Source: CBDCCV01 sp965215025
Lineage (GTDB): Bacteria > Bacteroidota > Rhodothermia > Rhodothermales > Salinibacteraceae
Reading direction: 5' to 3'
Length of the DNA stretch: 64,000 nt
Assembly (NCBI GenBank): GCA_965215025.1
Contig: CBDCCV010000002.1
Span: 1,875,867 to 1,939,866, forward strand
Every line of letters starts with the position of its first letter. The stretch's first letter is position 1. The translations under genes were made by a program, and so were the position numbers. Below are positions 40,764 through 49,123 of the stretch, one piece after another. The notes below the pieces were generated by a model, which had not been told where the DNA came from, ran no database searches, and was given only the letters and a program-made list of their open reading frames with translations.

Positions 40764-41534
40764 GTGCAGATCTCGCCGACGTACGTGCTGACCGTGCTGC
40801 TGGTCTTCGTGCGGATCGGGGGGCTGCTCGTCTCGGCGCCGTTCTTTAGCCGCCAGTTCGTGCCCGTGCGGGTGAAGGTGCTCCTCTCCGTGCTGCTCGC
40901 GTACACGTTCGCCGGCCTCGTGGAGCACCCGCTGCCGCCGACCATCGGAGAGCCGGTGGGCTTTATCCTCGGCCTCTTGATCGAGGCGACCACGGGCCTC
41001 GTGCTTGGCTTTGCGATGCACCTCGTCTTCTGGGCCGTGCAGTTCGCTGGGGAGATCATGGGCTTCCAGATGGGCCTGAGCCTGGCGCAGGCGTACAACC
41101 CCATCAGCGGCGGCTCGGCCAACCCCGCGGGGCGCTTCCTCTCGCTGGCCCTCCTCCTCGTCTTCCTGCTCCTCGACGGGCACCACCTCGTCCTCCAGGC
41201 GCTGGCCGATTCCTTCGTGGTCGTGCCGCTGGCAGGGGCCGACCTCGCCGAGAGCGGGCCGCTCCTGCTGCAGTGGACGGGCGCGTTCTTCACCACGGCC
41301 CTCCGCCTGGCCGCGCCGTTTATGATCACCATCTTCCTGATCGACGTGGCCCTGGGCGTCTTCGCGCGCGTGGTGCCGCAGGCCGACCTCTTCTCGCTCA
41401 GCCTGCCGCTCAAGCTGCTCATCGGCCTGGGCGTCTTCTACTTCTTCCTCCAGAACGTCTTCCCCGTCTTCCCCGGCCTCATCGACCAGATGGCCGGCGA
41501 CGGCCTCCGCCTGCTGGAGGCACTGCAGCCGTAG
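40764..41534 (+). CDS. fliR: Export-gate protein FliR
   Basis: 256 residues from GTG 40764. An ATG at 40686 is in frame, but the intervening 26 residues are encoded by the repeat array and are not FliR-like; the GTG gives the standard length. Six membrane segments. Signature parts: YVLTVLLVFVRIGGLLVSAP, PVRVKVLLSVLLAYTFAGL, EIMGFQMGLSLAQAYNP and LRLAAPFMITIFLIDVALGV with FARVVPQADLFSLSLPLKLL. It follows fliQ. Confidence 0.93.
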   Translation: MQISPTYVLTVLLVFVRIGGLLVSAPFFSRQFVPVRVKVLLSVLLAYTFAGLVEHPLPPTIGEPVGFILGLLIEATTGLVLGFAMHLVFWAVQFAGEIMGFQMGLSLAQAYNPISGGSANPAGRFLSLALLLVFLLLDGHHLVLQALADSFVVVPLAGADLAESGPLLLQWTGAFFTTALRLAAPFMITIFLIDVALGVFARVVPQADLFSLSLPLKLLIGLGVFYFFLQNVFPVFPGLIDQMAGDGLRLLEALQP

Positions 41535-41696
41535 CGAGACGGCCGTTCCCGGCGGAAAGCCTTTCCGCGCGCCGCGGCGCAGTCTTTTCCGCATAGCGCC
41601 CCGCATGATGCCCCTGAAGCGCGCCACCGGGCGGCACGCTCTTTTCTCCGTTTCATCACGCACGCCCGACCCGCCTGAACCCGCGCGCCCTCTGCG

Positions 41697-42764
41697 TTGA
41701 GCGACCAGCCCGATAAGCACGAAAAGATACACGACCCGACCCCGCAGCGCCTCCTGAAGGCGCGCGAGGAGGGCAACGTGTTTCAGTCGAAGGAGGTCAT
41801 CTCCGTGGGTATGCTGATGATCGCCGCGGCGATGCTCTTCTGGGGCGGCCCGCACGCCTTTGATGCGCTTGAAAGGACGGCCGCGCGCCTCTACCGCAAC
41901 GCGCCGACCACGACGCTCACCGTGCGCTCGATGCCCGTGCTTCTCGGTCAGATCGGCTGGACGCTGGCGCCGGTGCTCGTGCCGTTTTTCGGCGTGCTGA
42001 TGCTCGCCGGCGCCGGGCTGAACGTGGCGCAGACGGGGCTGAACTGGACGCTCAAGCCGCTCCAGCCCAAAGGCAGCCGCATCAGCCCGCTGCAGGGCTT
42101 CAAGCGCCTCTTCTCCTCGAAAGGCCTCTTCACCGCAGGCAAGTCCATCGTCAAGGTGGCCGTGGTGGGACCGCTGGCGTACTTCGCCGTCAAGGGGCGC
42201 ATGGACGAGATCCTGATGCTCCACACGCTGCCGCTGCCGACGATCCTCACCACGGCCACGGGCTGGATCTTTATGCTGGTTGCGCAGATGCTCGGCGCGT
42301 TGCTGCTGCTCTCGGGCATCGACTTCGCCTTCGAGAAGTGGAAGTACGCGCAGGACCTGAAGATGACCGAGCAGGAACTCAAAGAAGAGAACAAACAGAA
42401 CGAGGGCGACCCGCACATGAAGGGCAAGCGCAAGGCGATGGCGCAAGAGATGGCTCGCCGCCCGCGCATGGACCACGCCGTGCTCCAGGCCGACGTCGTC
42501 GTCACCAACCCGACGCACTACGCCATCGCCTTGCGGTACGACCCGGAGACTTCCGCCGCGCCGCGCGTCCTGGTCAAAGGCATCCGCAAGCGCGCGCTGC
42601 GCATCAAGGGGCTGGCCCAGGACCTGGGCGTGCCCACGGTGGAGAACCGGCCGCTGGCACACGCCTTGTACGACAGCGTGGACGAAGAGCAAGAGATCCC
42701 CGAAGAACTCTACCCCGCCGTGGCCGCCGTTCTCGCCGAGGTCTACCGCCAACGCGAGGGGTGA
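41697..42764 (+). CDS. flhB: Export specificity-switch protein FlhB
   Basis: 355 residues starting at TTG 41697 (SDQPDKHEKIHDPTPQRLLK is the family N-terminus; no ATG lies nearby). Four membrane segments, then a cytoplasmic domain with the autocleavage motif NPTH at 271-274 in VVVTNPTHYAIALRYD. KTEQELKEE-type helix TEQELKEENKQNEGDPHMKG precedes it, and PRVLVKGIRKRALRIKGLAQ follows. FliK triggers the specificity change through this domain. It lies 162 bases after fliR and before flhA. Confidence 0.95.
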   Translation: MSDQPDKHEKIHDPTPQRLLKAREEGNVFQSKEVISVGMLMIAAAMLFWGGPHAFDALERTAARLYRNAPTTTLTVRSMPVLLGQIGWTLAPVLVPFFGVLMLAGAGLNVAQTGLNWTLKPLQPKGSRISPLQGFKRLFSSKGLFTAGKSIVKVAVVGPLAYFAVKGRMDEILMLHTLPLPTILTTATGWIFMLVAQMLGALLLLSGIDFAFEKWKYAQDLKMTEQELKEENKQNEGDPHMKGKRKAMAQEMARRPRMDHAVLQADVVVTNPTHYAIALRYDPETSAAPRVLVKGIRKRALRIKGLAQDLGVPTVENRPLAHALYDSVDEEQEIPEELYPAVAAVLAEVYRQREG

Positions 42765-42832
42765 GGTTCGCGCTGCCGCAGACAAGAACGCAAATTGACT
42801 TTTCAACCTGGCAACGCGGTCGCCCCTGCGTC

Positions 42833-42970
42833 CCTTCTCCCTTGACGGGAGAAGGACAGGAACCTGTCCCGGCAGAGTTTACCCCGGCACCGGGGGGATG
42901 AGGGTGAACGGGCATCGCCGAAGCAAACCGCTTTCCCCCTCACCCCGGCTCTCCCGCAAGGGGAGAGGGA
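42833..42970. repeat. Nested CCCTTCTCCC/GGGAGAAGG palindromes in flhB-flhA spacer
   Basis: CCTTCTCCC-TTGAC-GGGAGAAGG at 42833-42855, then AACCTGTCCCGGCA, GGGGGGATGAGGGTG, and an opposing CCCCCTCACCCC with GGGGAGAGGGAG at the end. A composite of CCCTCTCCC-type intergenic palindromes filling most of the 293-base spacer. Confidence 0.65.
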
Positions 42971-43029
42971 GTGCAGCCGGCTACCGCAGTGCCAGACGCA
43001 CCCTCTTGAAGTTTGCCGGCGCGTTCCTC

Positions 43030-43057
43030 CCACACCCCAAACTCCCACACGCAAACG
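43030..43057. repeat. Octamer run ending at the flhA start
   Basis: CTCCCACA, CCCCAAA, CTCCCACA, CGCAAACG run directly into the flhA ATG, matching the element before fliR. Confidence 0.6.
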
Positions 43058-45145
43058 ATGTCCAACCCGACCGCCGACGCCCGCCTCGCCAACGCCGCGC
43101 CCTTCAGCATGGCGAACAGCGAGGTCGTCGTGGCCAGCTCGGTGGTGTTCATCCTGCTGGTGATGGTCGTGCCGCTGCCCAGCTTCATGCTGGACATGCT
43201 CCTGGCCACCAACATCGCCATCAGCCTCGGCGTGCTGCTGACGGCCTTTTACGCCGAGCGGCCGCTCGAATTCGCCATCTTTCCGGGGCTGCTCCTCATC
43301 ACCACGCTCTTCCGGCTCTCGCTCAACGTGGCCTCCACGCGCCTGATTTTAGGCCAGGCCGAGGCGGGCGCGCTCATCACGGCCTTCGGGCAGTTCGTCG
43401 TGGCGGGCAACTACGTGGTGGGGACGATCATCTTCCTGGTGCTCGTCATCATCAACTTCGTGGTCATCACCAAAGGCTCGGGCCGCATCGCCGAGGTGGC
43501 CGCGCGCTTCACGCTCGACGCGCTCCCTGGCAAGCAGATGGCCATCGACGCCGACCTCAACGCCGGCCTCATCGACGAGGCTCAGGCGCGCCGCCGCCGC
43601 GAGGAGGTCACCGGCGAGGCCGACTTCTACGGCGCCATGGACGGCGCCTCGAAGTTCGTCCGCGGCGACGCCATCGCCGGGCTGATCATCACGGGCATCA
43701 ACATCGTGGGCGGCCTCGTCATCGGCGTGATGCAGCACGGGATGCCGGCGGCGGAGGCGGCCGGGACGTTCACGCTCCTCTCCATCGGCGACGGCCTCGT
43801 CTCGCAGATCCCGGCGCTCCTCATCTCGACGGCAGCGGGCATCATCGTCTCGCGCGCCTCGGGCGAGGGCAACCTCGCCAGCGACGTGCAGGGGCAGCTT
43901 TTCTCGAAGCCGCATCCCATCCTCATCACGGGCGCTTTTCTGGGACTGCTCGGCCTCATCCCCGGCCTGCCGCTCATCCCGTTCTGGCTCCTGGCCGGCG
44001 GGATGGTGCTCCTCGGCCGCAGCCGCATCCAGGCGCAGGAAGAGGAGCGCGAAGAGGCCGTCCGCCGCCTCGAAGCCGCCGAGGAGGACGAGCAGCCCAA
44101 GCAAAACCCCGCCGACCTCCTCCTCGTCGATCCGCTGGAACTGGAGGTCGGCTACGCGCTCATCTCGCTGGTGGACCCCGGCCAGAAGGGCGATCTCCTG
44201 GAGCGCGTCAAGATGCTCCGGAAGCAGCTCGCCATCGAGATGGGCATCGTGATCCCGCCCGTGCGCATCCGCGACAACACGGGCATCGGCTCGAACCAGT
44301 ACGTCATCAAGCTGCGCGGCAACCCCATCGGCGCGGGCGAGGTCATGCCCGGCTACCAGCTCGCGCTCCTGCCCGAAGACGCCGAGGAGATCCCCAGCGG
44401 CATCCGCGTCGAGGACCCCACCTTCGGCCTGCCGGCGGTTTGGGTGGCCGAGCGCAACCTCCCCGAAGCCGAGCGCATGGGCCTGACGGTCGTGGAGGCG
44501 CCCGCCGTCATCACCACGCACCTCTTGGAGGAACTCCGCAAGAACGCCCACCGCCTCCTCGACCGCCAGGAGGTGAAGAAGCTCGTGGACAAGGTGAAGG
44601 AAAGCGCGCCGGCGCTCGTGGAAGAACTCGTGCCCAACCTCCTGCCGCTGGGCGGGATTCAGAAGGTCCTGAAGCGCCTCCTGCGCGAGCGCATCCCCAT
44701 CCGCGACCTCGTCACCATCCTCGAGGCGCTGGCCGACTACGCGCCGCAGACGAAAAACATCGACGTCTTGACCGAATACTGCCGCGCCGCCCTCGCCCCG
44801 ACGATCACGCGCGAGTTCGCCGGCGAGGACGACGGCGTCCACGCCTTCGTCCTCGATCCCACGCTGGAACAGCACTTGCTCCAACAAGCAGAGAACGGCA
44901 CGCTTAACCCGGACACGCTGGGCTTCGATGCCCAGCGCGCCGAACGCTTCGCGCAAGAGGCCGACCGCCTCGCCAAGCGCCTCATCGGCCTGGGCCGCGA
45001 GCCGGTGCTCTTGACCTCGCCCGTGCTGCGCGCCGCCCTGAGCGGCTTCCTCAGCCCCGTGCTTTCCGACATCGCCGTGCTCTCCTACAACGACCTCGTC
45101 CCCGAGGCCAACATCGAGATCGCCGATCAGCTCACGTTGACGTGA
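43058..45145 (+). CDS. flhA: Export-gate protein FlhA
   Basis: 695 residues from ATG 43058. Eight membrane segments in the N-terminal half. The FHIPEP signature region LLLITTLFRLSLNVASTRLI is followed by GSGRIAEVAARFTLDALPGK, QMAIDADLNAGLIDEAQARR and REEVTGEADFYGAMDGASKF. The cytoplasmic domain forms the nonameric ring: LLERVKMLRKQLAIEMGIVI with RIRDNTGIGSNQYVIKLRG and PTFGLPAVWVAERNLPEAER. It docks chaperone-substrate complexes and FliJ. It is followed by flhF. Confidence 0.97.
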   Translation: MSNPTADARLANAAPFSMANSEVVVASSVVFILLVMVVPLPSFMLDMLLATNIAISLGVLLTAFYAERPLEFAIFPGLLLITTLFRLSLNVASTRLILGQAEAGALITAFGQFVVAGNYVVGTIIFLVLVIINFVVITKGSGRIAEVAARFTLDALPGKQMAIDADLNAGLIDEAQARRRREEVTGEADFYGAMDGASKFVRGDAIAGLIITGINIVGGLVIGVMQHGMPAAEAAGTFTLLSIGDGLVSQIPALLISTAAGIIVSRASGEGNLASDVQGQLFSKPHPILITGAFLGLLGLIPGLPLIPFWLLAGGMVLLGRSRIQAQEEEREEAVRRLEAAEEDEQPKQNPADLLLVDPLELEVGYALISLVDPGQKGDLLERVKMLRKQLAIEMGIVIPPVRIRDNTGIGSNQYVIKLRGNPIGAGEVMPGYQLALLPEDAEEIPSGIRVEDPTFGLPAVWVAERNLPEAERMGLTVVEAPAVITTHLLEELRKNAHRLLDRQEVKKLVDKVKESAPALVEELVPNLLPLGGIQKVLKRLLRERIPIRDLVTILEALADYAPQTKNIDVLTEYCRAALAPTITREFAGEDDGVHAFVLDPTLEQHLLQQAENGTLNPDTLGFDAQRAERFAQEADRLAKRLIGLGREPVLLTSPVLRAALSGFLSPVLSDIAVLSYNDLVPEANIEIADQLTLT

Positions 45146-45207
45146 CCGGCACCAAACCGCCGCTTAGAACGCGCACGGCCCGCTTTTTCTGACCTTACAC
45201 TTCTGCC

Positions 45208-46581
45208 ATGAACATCCAAACGCTGACCGGATCGAGCATCGGGGAGGCCCTGGCCGAGGCGCGCCACCGCCTGGGCGACGACATCGTGCTCGTCGAGTCC
45301 ACCGCCGCTACGGGTGATGCGCCGGCCCGCATCCGCGTAGCCGTGGACGAGGCGCCGCCCGCGCCCGCGCCGGCTCGCAAGCAGCAAAGCGCCGGGACCG
45401 GATTCGGCTACGGGCCGCCTTCGCGCTTCCATCCGGCCACGGCCCACGCCGCCGCTAAAAAGGAAGAAGCTGCCGTGCTCGCCGGCGAAACCTTTTCCGC
45501 TCGCGGCGGCGCGCAGGCCGGCGCCGGCTTCGCCTCCACGCTCGCCGAGATCCGCCAGATGCAGACCACTCTCGACGCGGCGGCGCACGAGCGCGGCGCC
45601 ACCTCTGAGGAGCCGTACCGGCGGCGCGGCGGGCGCGGGCGCCTCTTCCCCGCCGGCGGCGGCCCCGGCGACGCGCCGCCCCCAGCCACGACGACCGAGC
45701 GCGAGGCGTTGCTCGAAGCGCAGCTCAAACTCCTCAACGACCGCCTCGACGGCATGGAGCGCCGCTTCGGTGGGGCCATGATCGGCTCGGCGCAGCGCTG
45801 GGCGGCGCACCCGCTTTTCTCCAAGCTGCTGGAGCGCGGGATGCGGCCCGGCACCGCCCGCAAGCTTTTCGACGACGTGGCCGAGCAGAGCCACGACCCG
45901 AAGGGCGACACCGAGGCGCTGCAATGGGCGCTGGCGCAGGCGCTGCGCCGCCGCCTCGGTGCAGCCGCGCCGAAGCGCCACGCCGGCGCGCTGCTCGCCA
46001 TCGGCCCGAGCGGCGCGGGCAAGACCTCGCTGCTTTTGAAGCTGGCCGGCCACGCCAACTTCTTCGCCCGGCACCAGCCCGCCGTGATCGCCATCGCGCC
46101 GGAGGAAGGCGACCGCCTCCCCTACCAGCCGCCGACGGAGCTGTACCGCCGCTTCGGCCTGCCCGTGCAGTGCGTCGAGACCGAGGAGGAGATGACGCGC
46201 GCCCTGGAGCGTGTAGACGGCTTCGGCCAGGTCCTGATCGACACGCCGCCGCTGCCGCTCCGCAAGGACGCCGCCCGAAAGGTGCTCCTGCGCGTCCGGC
46301 GCCTCACGCGCCCCGTGGTGCCGCTCCAGGTCCACCTGACGATCAACGCCACGCGCGCCCTCGACGGCCTCGGCGCCGGCTTCTTCAACAAGCTGCCGCT
46401 GCGCCCGGACGCCGTCGCCCTCACGCACCTGGACGAGACGCCCGGCTGGGGCCGCGTCGCCGAGTGGCTCTTGCAGATGCGGCAGCCCGTGCAGTTCGTC
46501 TCCGCCGGCCCGGCCGTGCCCGACGGCGTGCAGGCCTTCTCGCCGTCCGAGTTCGTGCAAGAGATCATGGGCCTTTCTTGA
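45208..46581 (+). CDS. flhF: SRP-type GTPase FlhF
   Basis: 457 residues: N-terminal B domain (MNIQTLTGSSIGEALAEARH), a Pro/Ala-rich linker, and the NG GTPase domain from about 250. Walker A GPSGAGKTSLLLKLA at 266-280. The expected DTAG-like motif reads LIDTPPLPL and the TKLDE specificity motif reads THLDE, so the GTP site is partly divergent. FlhF recruits the first basal-body parts and sets flagellar position in polar flagellates. It sits with flhG as usual. Confidence 0.88.
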   Translation: MNIQTLTGSSIGEALAEARHRLGDDIVLVESTAATGDAPARIRVAVDEAPPAPAPARKQQSAGTGFGYGPPSRFHPATAHAAAKKEEAAVLAGETFSARGGAQAGAGFASTLAEIRQMQTTLDAAAHERGATSEEPYRRRGGRGRLFPAGGGPGDAPPPATTTEREALLEAQLKLLNDRLDGMERRFGGAMIGSAQRWAAHPLFSKLLERGMRPGTARKLFDDVAEQSHDPKGDTEALQWALAQALRRRLGAAAPKRHAGALLAIGPSGAGKTSLLLKLAGHANFFARHQPAVIAIAPEEGDRLPYQPPTELYRRFGLPVQCVETEEEMTRALERVDGFGQVLIDTPPLPLRKDAARKVLLRVRRLTRPVVPLQVHLTINATRALDGLGAGFFNKLPLRPDAVALTHLDETPGWGRVAEWLLQMRQPVQFVSAGPAVPDGVQAFSPSEFVQEIMGLS

Positions 46582-46621
46582 CGGTAGCGCGCTCCCCCCT
46601 CCCTCCATCGCCTCCTTTTCT

Positions 46622-47389
46622 ATGAAACGCGACTCCACCATCCTGGCGCTCACCAGTGGCAAGGGCGGCGTGGGCAAGAGCGTCGTGGCGACGAACCTGG
46701 CCGAGACGCTCGCCGCTGAGGGCCAGCGCGTCGCGCTCATCGACGCCGACCTCGGGCAGAGCGCCTGCCCGGTGCTCTTGAACGAGGCACCCGCCGCCAC
46801 CGTACTGGACGTGGTCCACGGCGCGTGCCGCCCCGAGGACGCGCTCTACGAGACGACCGCCGGCGTCACGCTCGTGCAGGCCGTCGCCGAGCCGGGCGCC
46901 GCCGAGGGGCACGAGGCCGCTCTCTATGCCGCCCTCGACGACCTCCTCGACCGCCTGCGCCGCACGCACACCTACCTCCTCATCGACGCTCCCGCCGGCA
47001 CGGACGGCCCCGTCCGCTGGGCGCTCGACCGCGCCGACCTCGGCGTGCTCGTCCTCGTGGGCGAGCCGACGGCCGTCGCCGACGCCTACCGCCTGGCGAA
47101 GCTCGTCTGGCAGAAAGACCCGCGCTACCCGCTCGGCGCCGTCGTCAACTTCGCCGACGACGCGGCCGATGCCGAGAGCGTGGCCGAGCGCTTCGGCGCT
47201 ATCACGGACCGCTTTACCGGGCAGAAGCCGGGGTTTCTGGGCTGGGTGCCTTTCGCCGCCGCCGTCCGCCAGTCCGTGCGCGACCAGGTGCCCGCCGTGC
47301 GCGCCGGCGGCTCCGTCCGCGAGGCCTTCGCCGCCATCGCTCGCCGCACCGTGGAGGGCCGCCGGGACGCCCTCGTCCCCATCGGCTAA
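46622..47389 (+). CDS. flhG: MinD-like ATPase FlhG (FleN), flagellar number regulator
   Basis: 255 residues. The deviant Walker A LTSGKGGVGKSVVATNLAET is followed by VALIDADLGQSACPVLLNE and YLLIDAPAGTDGPVRWALDR. The C-terminus ends AIARRTVEGRR. FlhG limits flagellar number through FlhF and the regulator. The N-terminal DQAxxLR motif used to stimulate FlhF in some species is not visible; the protein begins close to the P-loop. It lies 40 bases after flhF. Confidence 0.9.
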   Translation: MKRDSTILALTSGKGGVGKSVVATNLAETLAAEGQRVALIDADLGQSACPVLLNEAPAATVLDVVHGACRPEDALYETTAGVTLVQAVAEPGAAEGHEAALYAALDDLLDRLRRTHTYLLIDAPAGTDGPVRWALDRADLGVLVLVGEPTAVADAYRLAKLVWQKDPRYPLGAVVNFADDAADAESVAERFGAITDRFTGQKPGFLGWVPFAAAVRQSVRDQVPAVRAGGSVREAFAAIARRTVEGRRDALVPIG

Positions 47390-47473
47390 CTCTAAGGCAC
47401 GGGGGAACGCGCGATCTGTGTTTTCCCCCTCTCACACGCACTCTTTCCGCTCCAGTAGTTTCTCCGTCTTCCC

Positions 47474-47773
47474 ATGCCTGCCTCTAACCATCCTGCGTAC
47501 GCCCTCGCCTCGAACCTCGGCGGCCTGACCGGGCTGCTCGTGCTGCTCAACCAGATATGGGGCGTCGCTCCCGTCGAACGCACGCTCGTGACCGCTTTCG
47601 GCGCGGGCCTGGCCGTTTACCTCGTGCTCGCTTTTGGCTACGTCGGCGTGCGCTACATCGCTGCCCTGGCGCCGCCGCAGGAGGCGGAGGACGCCGCCTC
47701 CGACGAGGCGCCCGATGCGCTGCCGGACGCCGAGGAAGGCACAGCGTCCGAGCCGGCCTACGCTTCTTCTTGA
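47474..47773 (+). CDS. Small membrane protein between flhG and fliA, unknown function
   Basis: 99 residues with two hydrophobic segments: about 12-30 (SNLGGLTGLLVLLNQIWG) and about 38-62 (LVTAFGAGLAVYLVLAFGYV). The tail is acidic (EEAEDAASDEAPDALPDAEE). No recognised family. Conserved codon use and a tight fit between flhG and fliA point to a real motility gene, perhaps a small scaffold or sigma-regulatory protein; this is speculation. Confidence 0.65.
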   Translation: MPASNHPAYALASNLGGLTGLLVLLNQIWGVAPVERTLVTAFGAGLAVYLVLAFGYVGVRYIAALAPPQEAEDAASDEAPDALPDAEEGTASEPAYASS

Positions 47774-47822
47774 CCGGCAGCCGCCTTCTGCCCCTTTCTG
47801 ATCCCCTCTGTCGCGCTCTGTT

Positions 47823-48587
47823 ATGGCCCACGACCTTCAGCATCTGGTTGAGCAGTACCTCGCCGATCCCACGCCGGCCCGCCGCGAGGCTGCCGTGCTG
47901 GCCGCCGTGCCGCTCGTGCGCTCGCTCATCGGCAAGATCAGCGTCCCGGATCACCCGCTGGCCGCGTTCGAGGACCTGGAGAACGCCGGACTGGTCGGCC
48001 TGATGCAAGCGCTCGACAGCTACGATTCCGAAAAGGCGCGCTTCAGCACGCACGCCTACCGCCGCGTTCAGGGCGCGCTGATCGACTACCTGCGCTCCAT
48101 CGACGTGCTCTCGCGCGGGAAGCGCAAAAAGCTCGGCGAGGCGCAGCAGGCCGTGGCTACGCTTCGCCAGATGCTCGGCGCCGAGCCGTCGGACGCGGAC
48201 GTGGCCGACTACCTGGGCATCGCCCTCGGTGATTACCACGCGCTCCTGACCGATGCGCAACGCCGCTTCGCGCTCTCATTCACCAGTCCCATCGGCGACG
48301 AGGACGGGCGCACGCTCCTTGACGTGCTGCCCGACCGGGGCGCCACGGCCGGCTTTGCGGAGGTGGAGCAGCAGTCCACCCTCGACGCCCTGAAAACGCT
48401 TATCAAGCAGCTCCCCGAGCGGCAGCAAACCATCGTCGGCCTCTACTACATGGAGGACCTGACGCTGCGCGAGATCGGCGAGGTGCTTGACCTCTCCGAG
48501 GCGCGCATCTCTCAGCTTTTGGGCAATCTGCTCCTCACCCTGCGTGCGGGCCTCACCCAGGTGCACGCGCCCGTGCCCCGAGCGTAA
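47823..48587 (+). CDS. fliA: Flagellar sigma factor FliA (sigma-28)
   Basis: 254 residues. Region 2: NAGLVGLMQALDSYDSEKAR, FSTHAYRRVQGALIDYLRSI (the sigma-28 GALIDYLRS motif). Region 3: AVATLRQMLGAEPSDADVAD. Region 4: LPERQQTIVGLYYMEDLTLR with EIGEVLDLSEARISQLLGNL. It recognises the TTTAAG-N14-GCCGATA sites found before flagellin 1, fliS, flgM and cheY. FlgM is its inhibitor. Last gene of the flagellar cluster; convergent with a hypothetical gene. Confidence 0.95.
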   Translation: MAHDLQHLVEQYLADPTPARREAAVLAAVPLVRSLIGKISVPDHPLAAFEDLENAGLVGLMQALDSYDSEKARFSTHAYRRVQGALIDYLRSIDVLSRGKRKKLGEAQQAVATLRQMLGAEPSDADVADYLGIALGDYHALLTDAQRRFALSFTSPIGDEDGRTLLDVLPDRGATAGFAEVEQQSTLDALKTLIKQLPERQQTIVGLYYMEDLTLREIGEVLDLSEARISQLLGNLLLTLRAGLTQVHAPVPRA

Positions 48588-48614
48588 GAGCGGATCGGCG
48601 CACGGCAGGCCCCT

Positions 48615-48929
48615 TTAGTTGACGGGAAGCATGGCGGCGGGGTCCTTGGCGTCGAGCTTTTCGATGTCGTGCTCGGGGAACCAGCCTTCGCGCTTGGCCT
48701 CGGTGTGGCCGGGTAGATCCTCGTGCGGGACCTCGTAGCCCTCGATCTCTTTGATCCAGACGAGCGTTTTCGTGCGCCCGCCGCCTACGTCGATCCCTTC
48801 CTCGCGGGCGTAAAGCCGGCCCGTGACCGTTTTGAGGATGGCGCCGTTCTGCGCGTAGAGGTACAGCCGCACCTTTTCTTTGTAGTCGAAGCGGCTCTTC
48901 TCGAAGTCCTGAGGCGAGTACGTGGACAT
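48615..48929 (-). CDS. Small hypothetical protein
   Basis: 104 residues from ATG 48929 (an upstream start at 48974 is in frame). MSTYSPQDFEKSRFDYKEKV, RLYLYAQNGAILKTVTGRLY and TKTLVWIKEIEGYEVPHEDL suggest a small beta-rich fold. It is soluble, with no signal peptide. No family recognised. Convergent with fliA and divergent from the moeB-like gene. Confidence 0.65.
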   Translation of the reverse strand: MSTYSPQDFEKSRFDYKEKVRLYLYAQNGAILKTVTGRLYAREEGIDVGGGRTKTLVWIKEIEGYEVPHEDLPGHTEAKREGWFPEHDIEKLDAKDPAAMLPVN

Positions 48930-49123
48930 GGCGTGCAAGGGGTTGAGCGTGGGGCGTCGGGCTGCTTTACTCACGGCAGGGCGCCGGGCGAGTTTCCAAG
49001 CGCCAGGCGAACTTTCTGCAAGGCGTTCCGTTTTCGATTAGACTCTCCGGCGCGCTGCTGCCGCCTGCCTCTCCCGGTCTCATCCGCGAGGGGCCTTTTC
49101 GTGTTCCGCCGCCCGTGCCCGCC

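Noticed and set aside
40404..42806. An 800-codon minus-strand frame across fliQ, fliR and flhB
   Set aside because: Antisense to three conserved membrane-protein genes; the translation is a low-complexity His/Glu/Arg-rich artefact.
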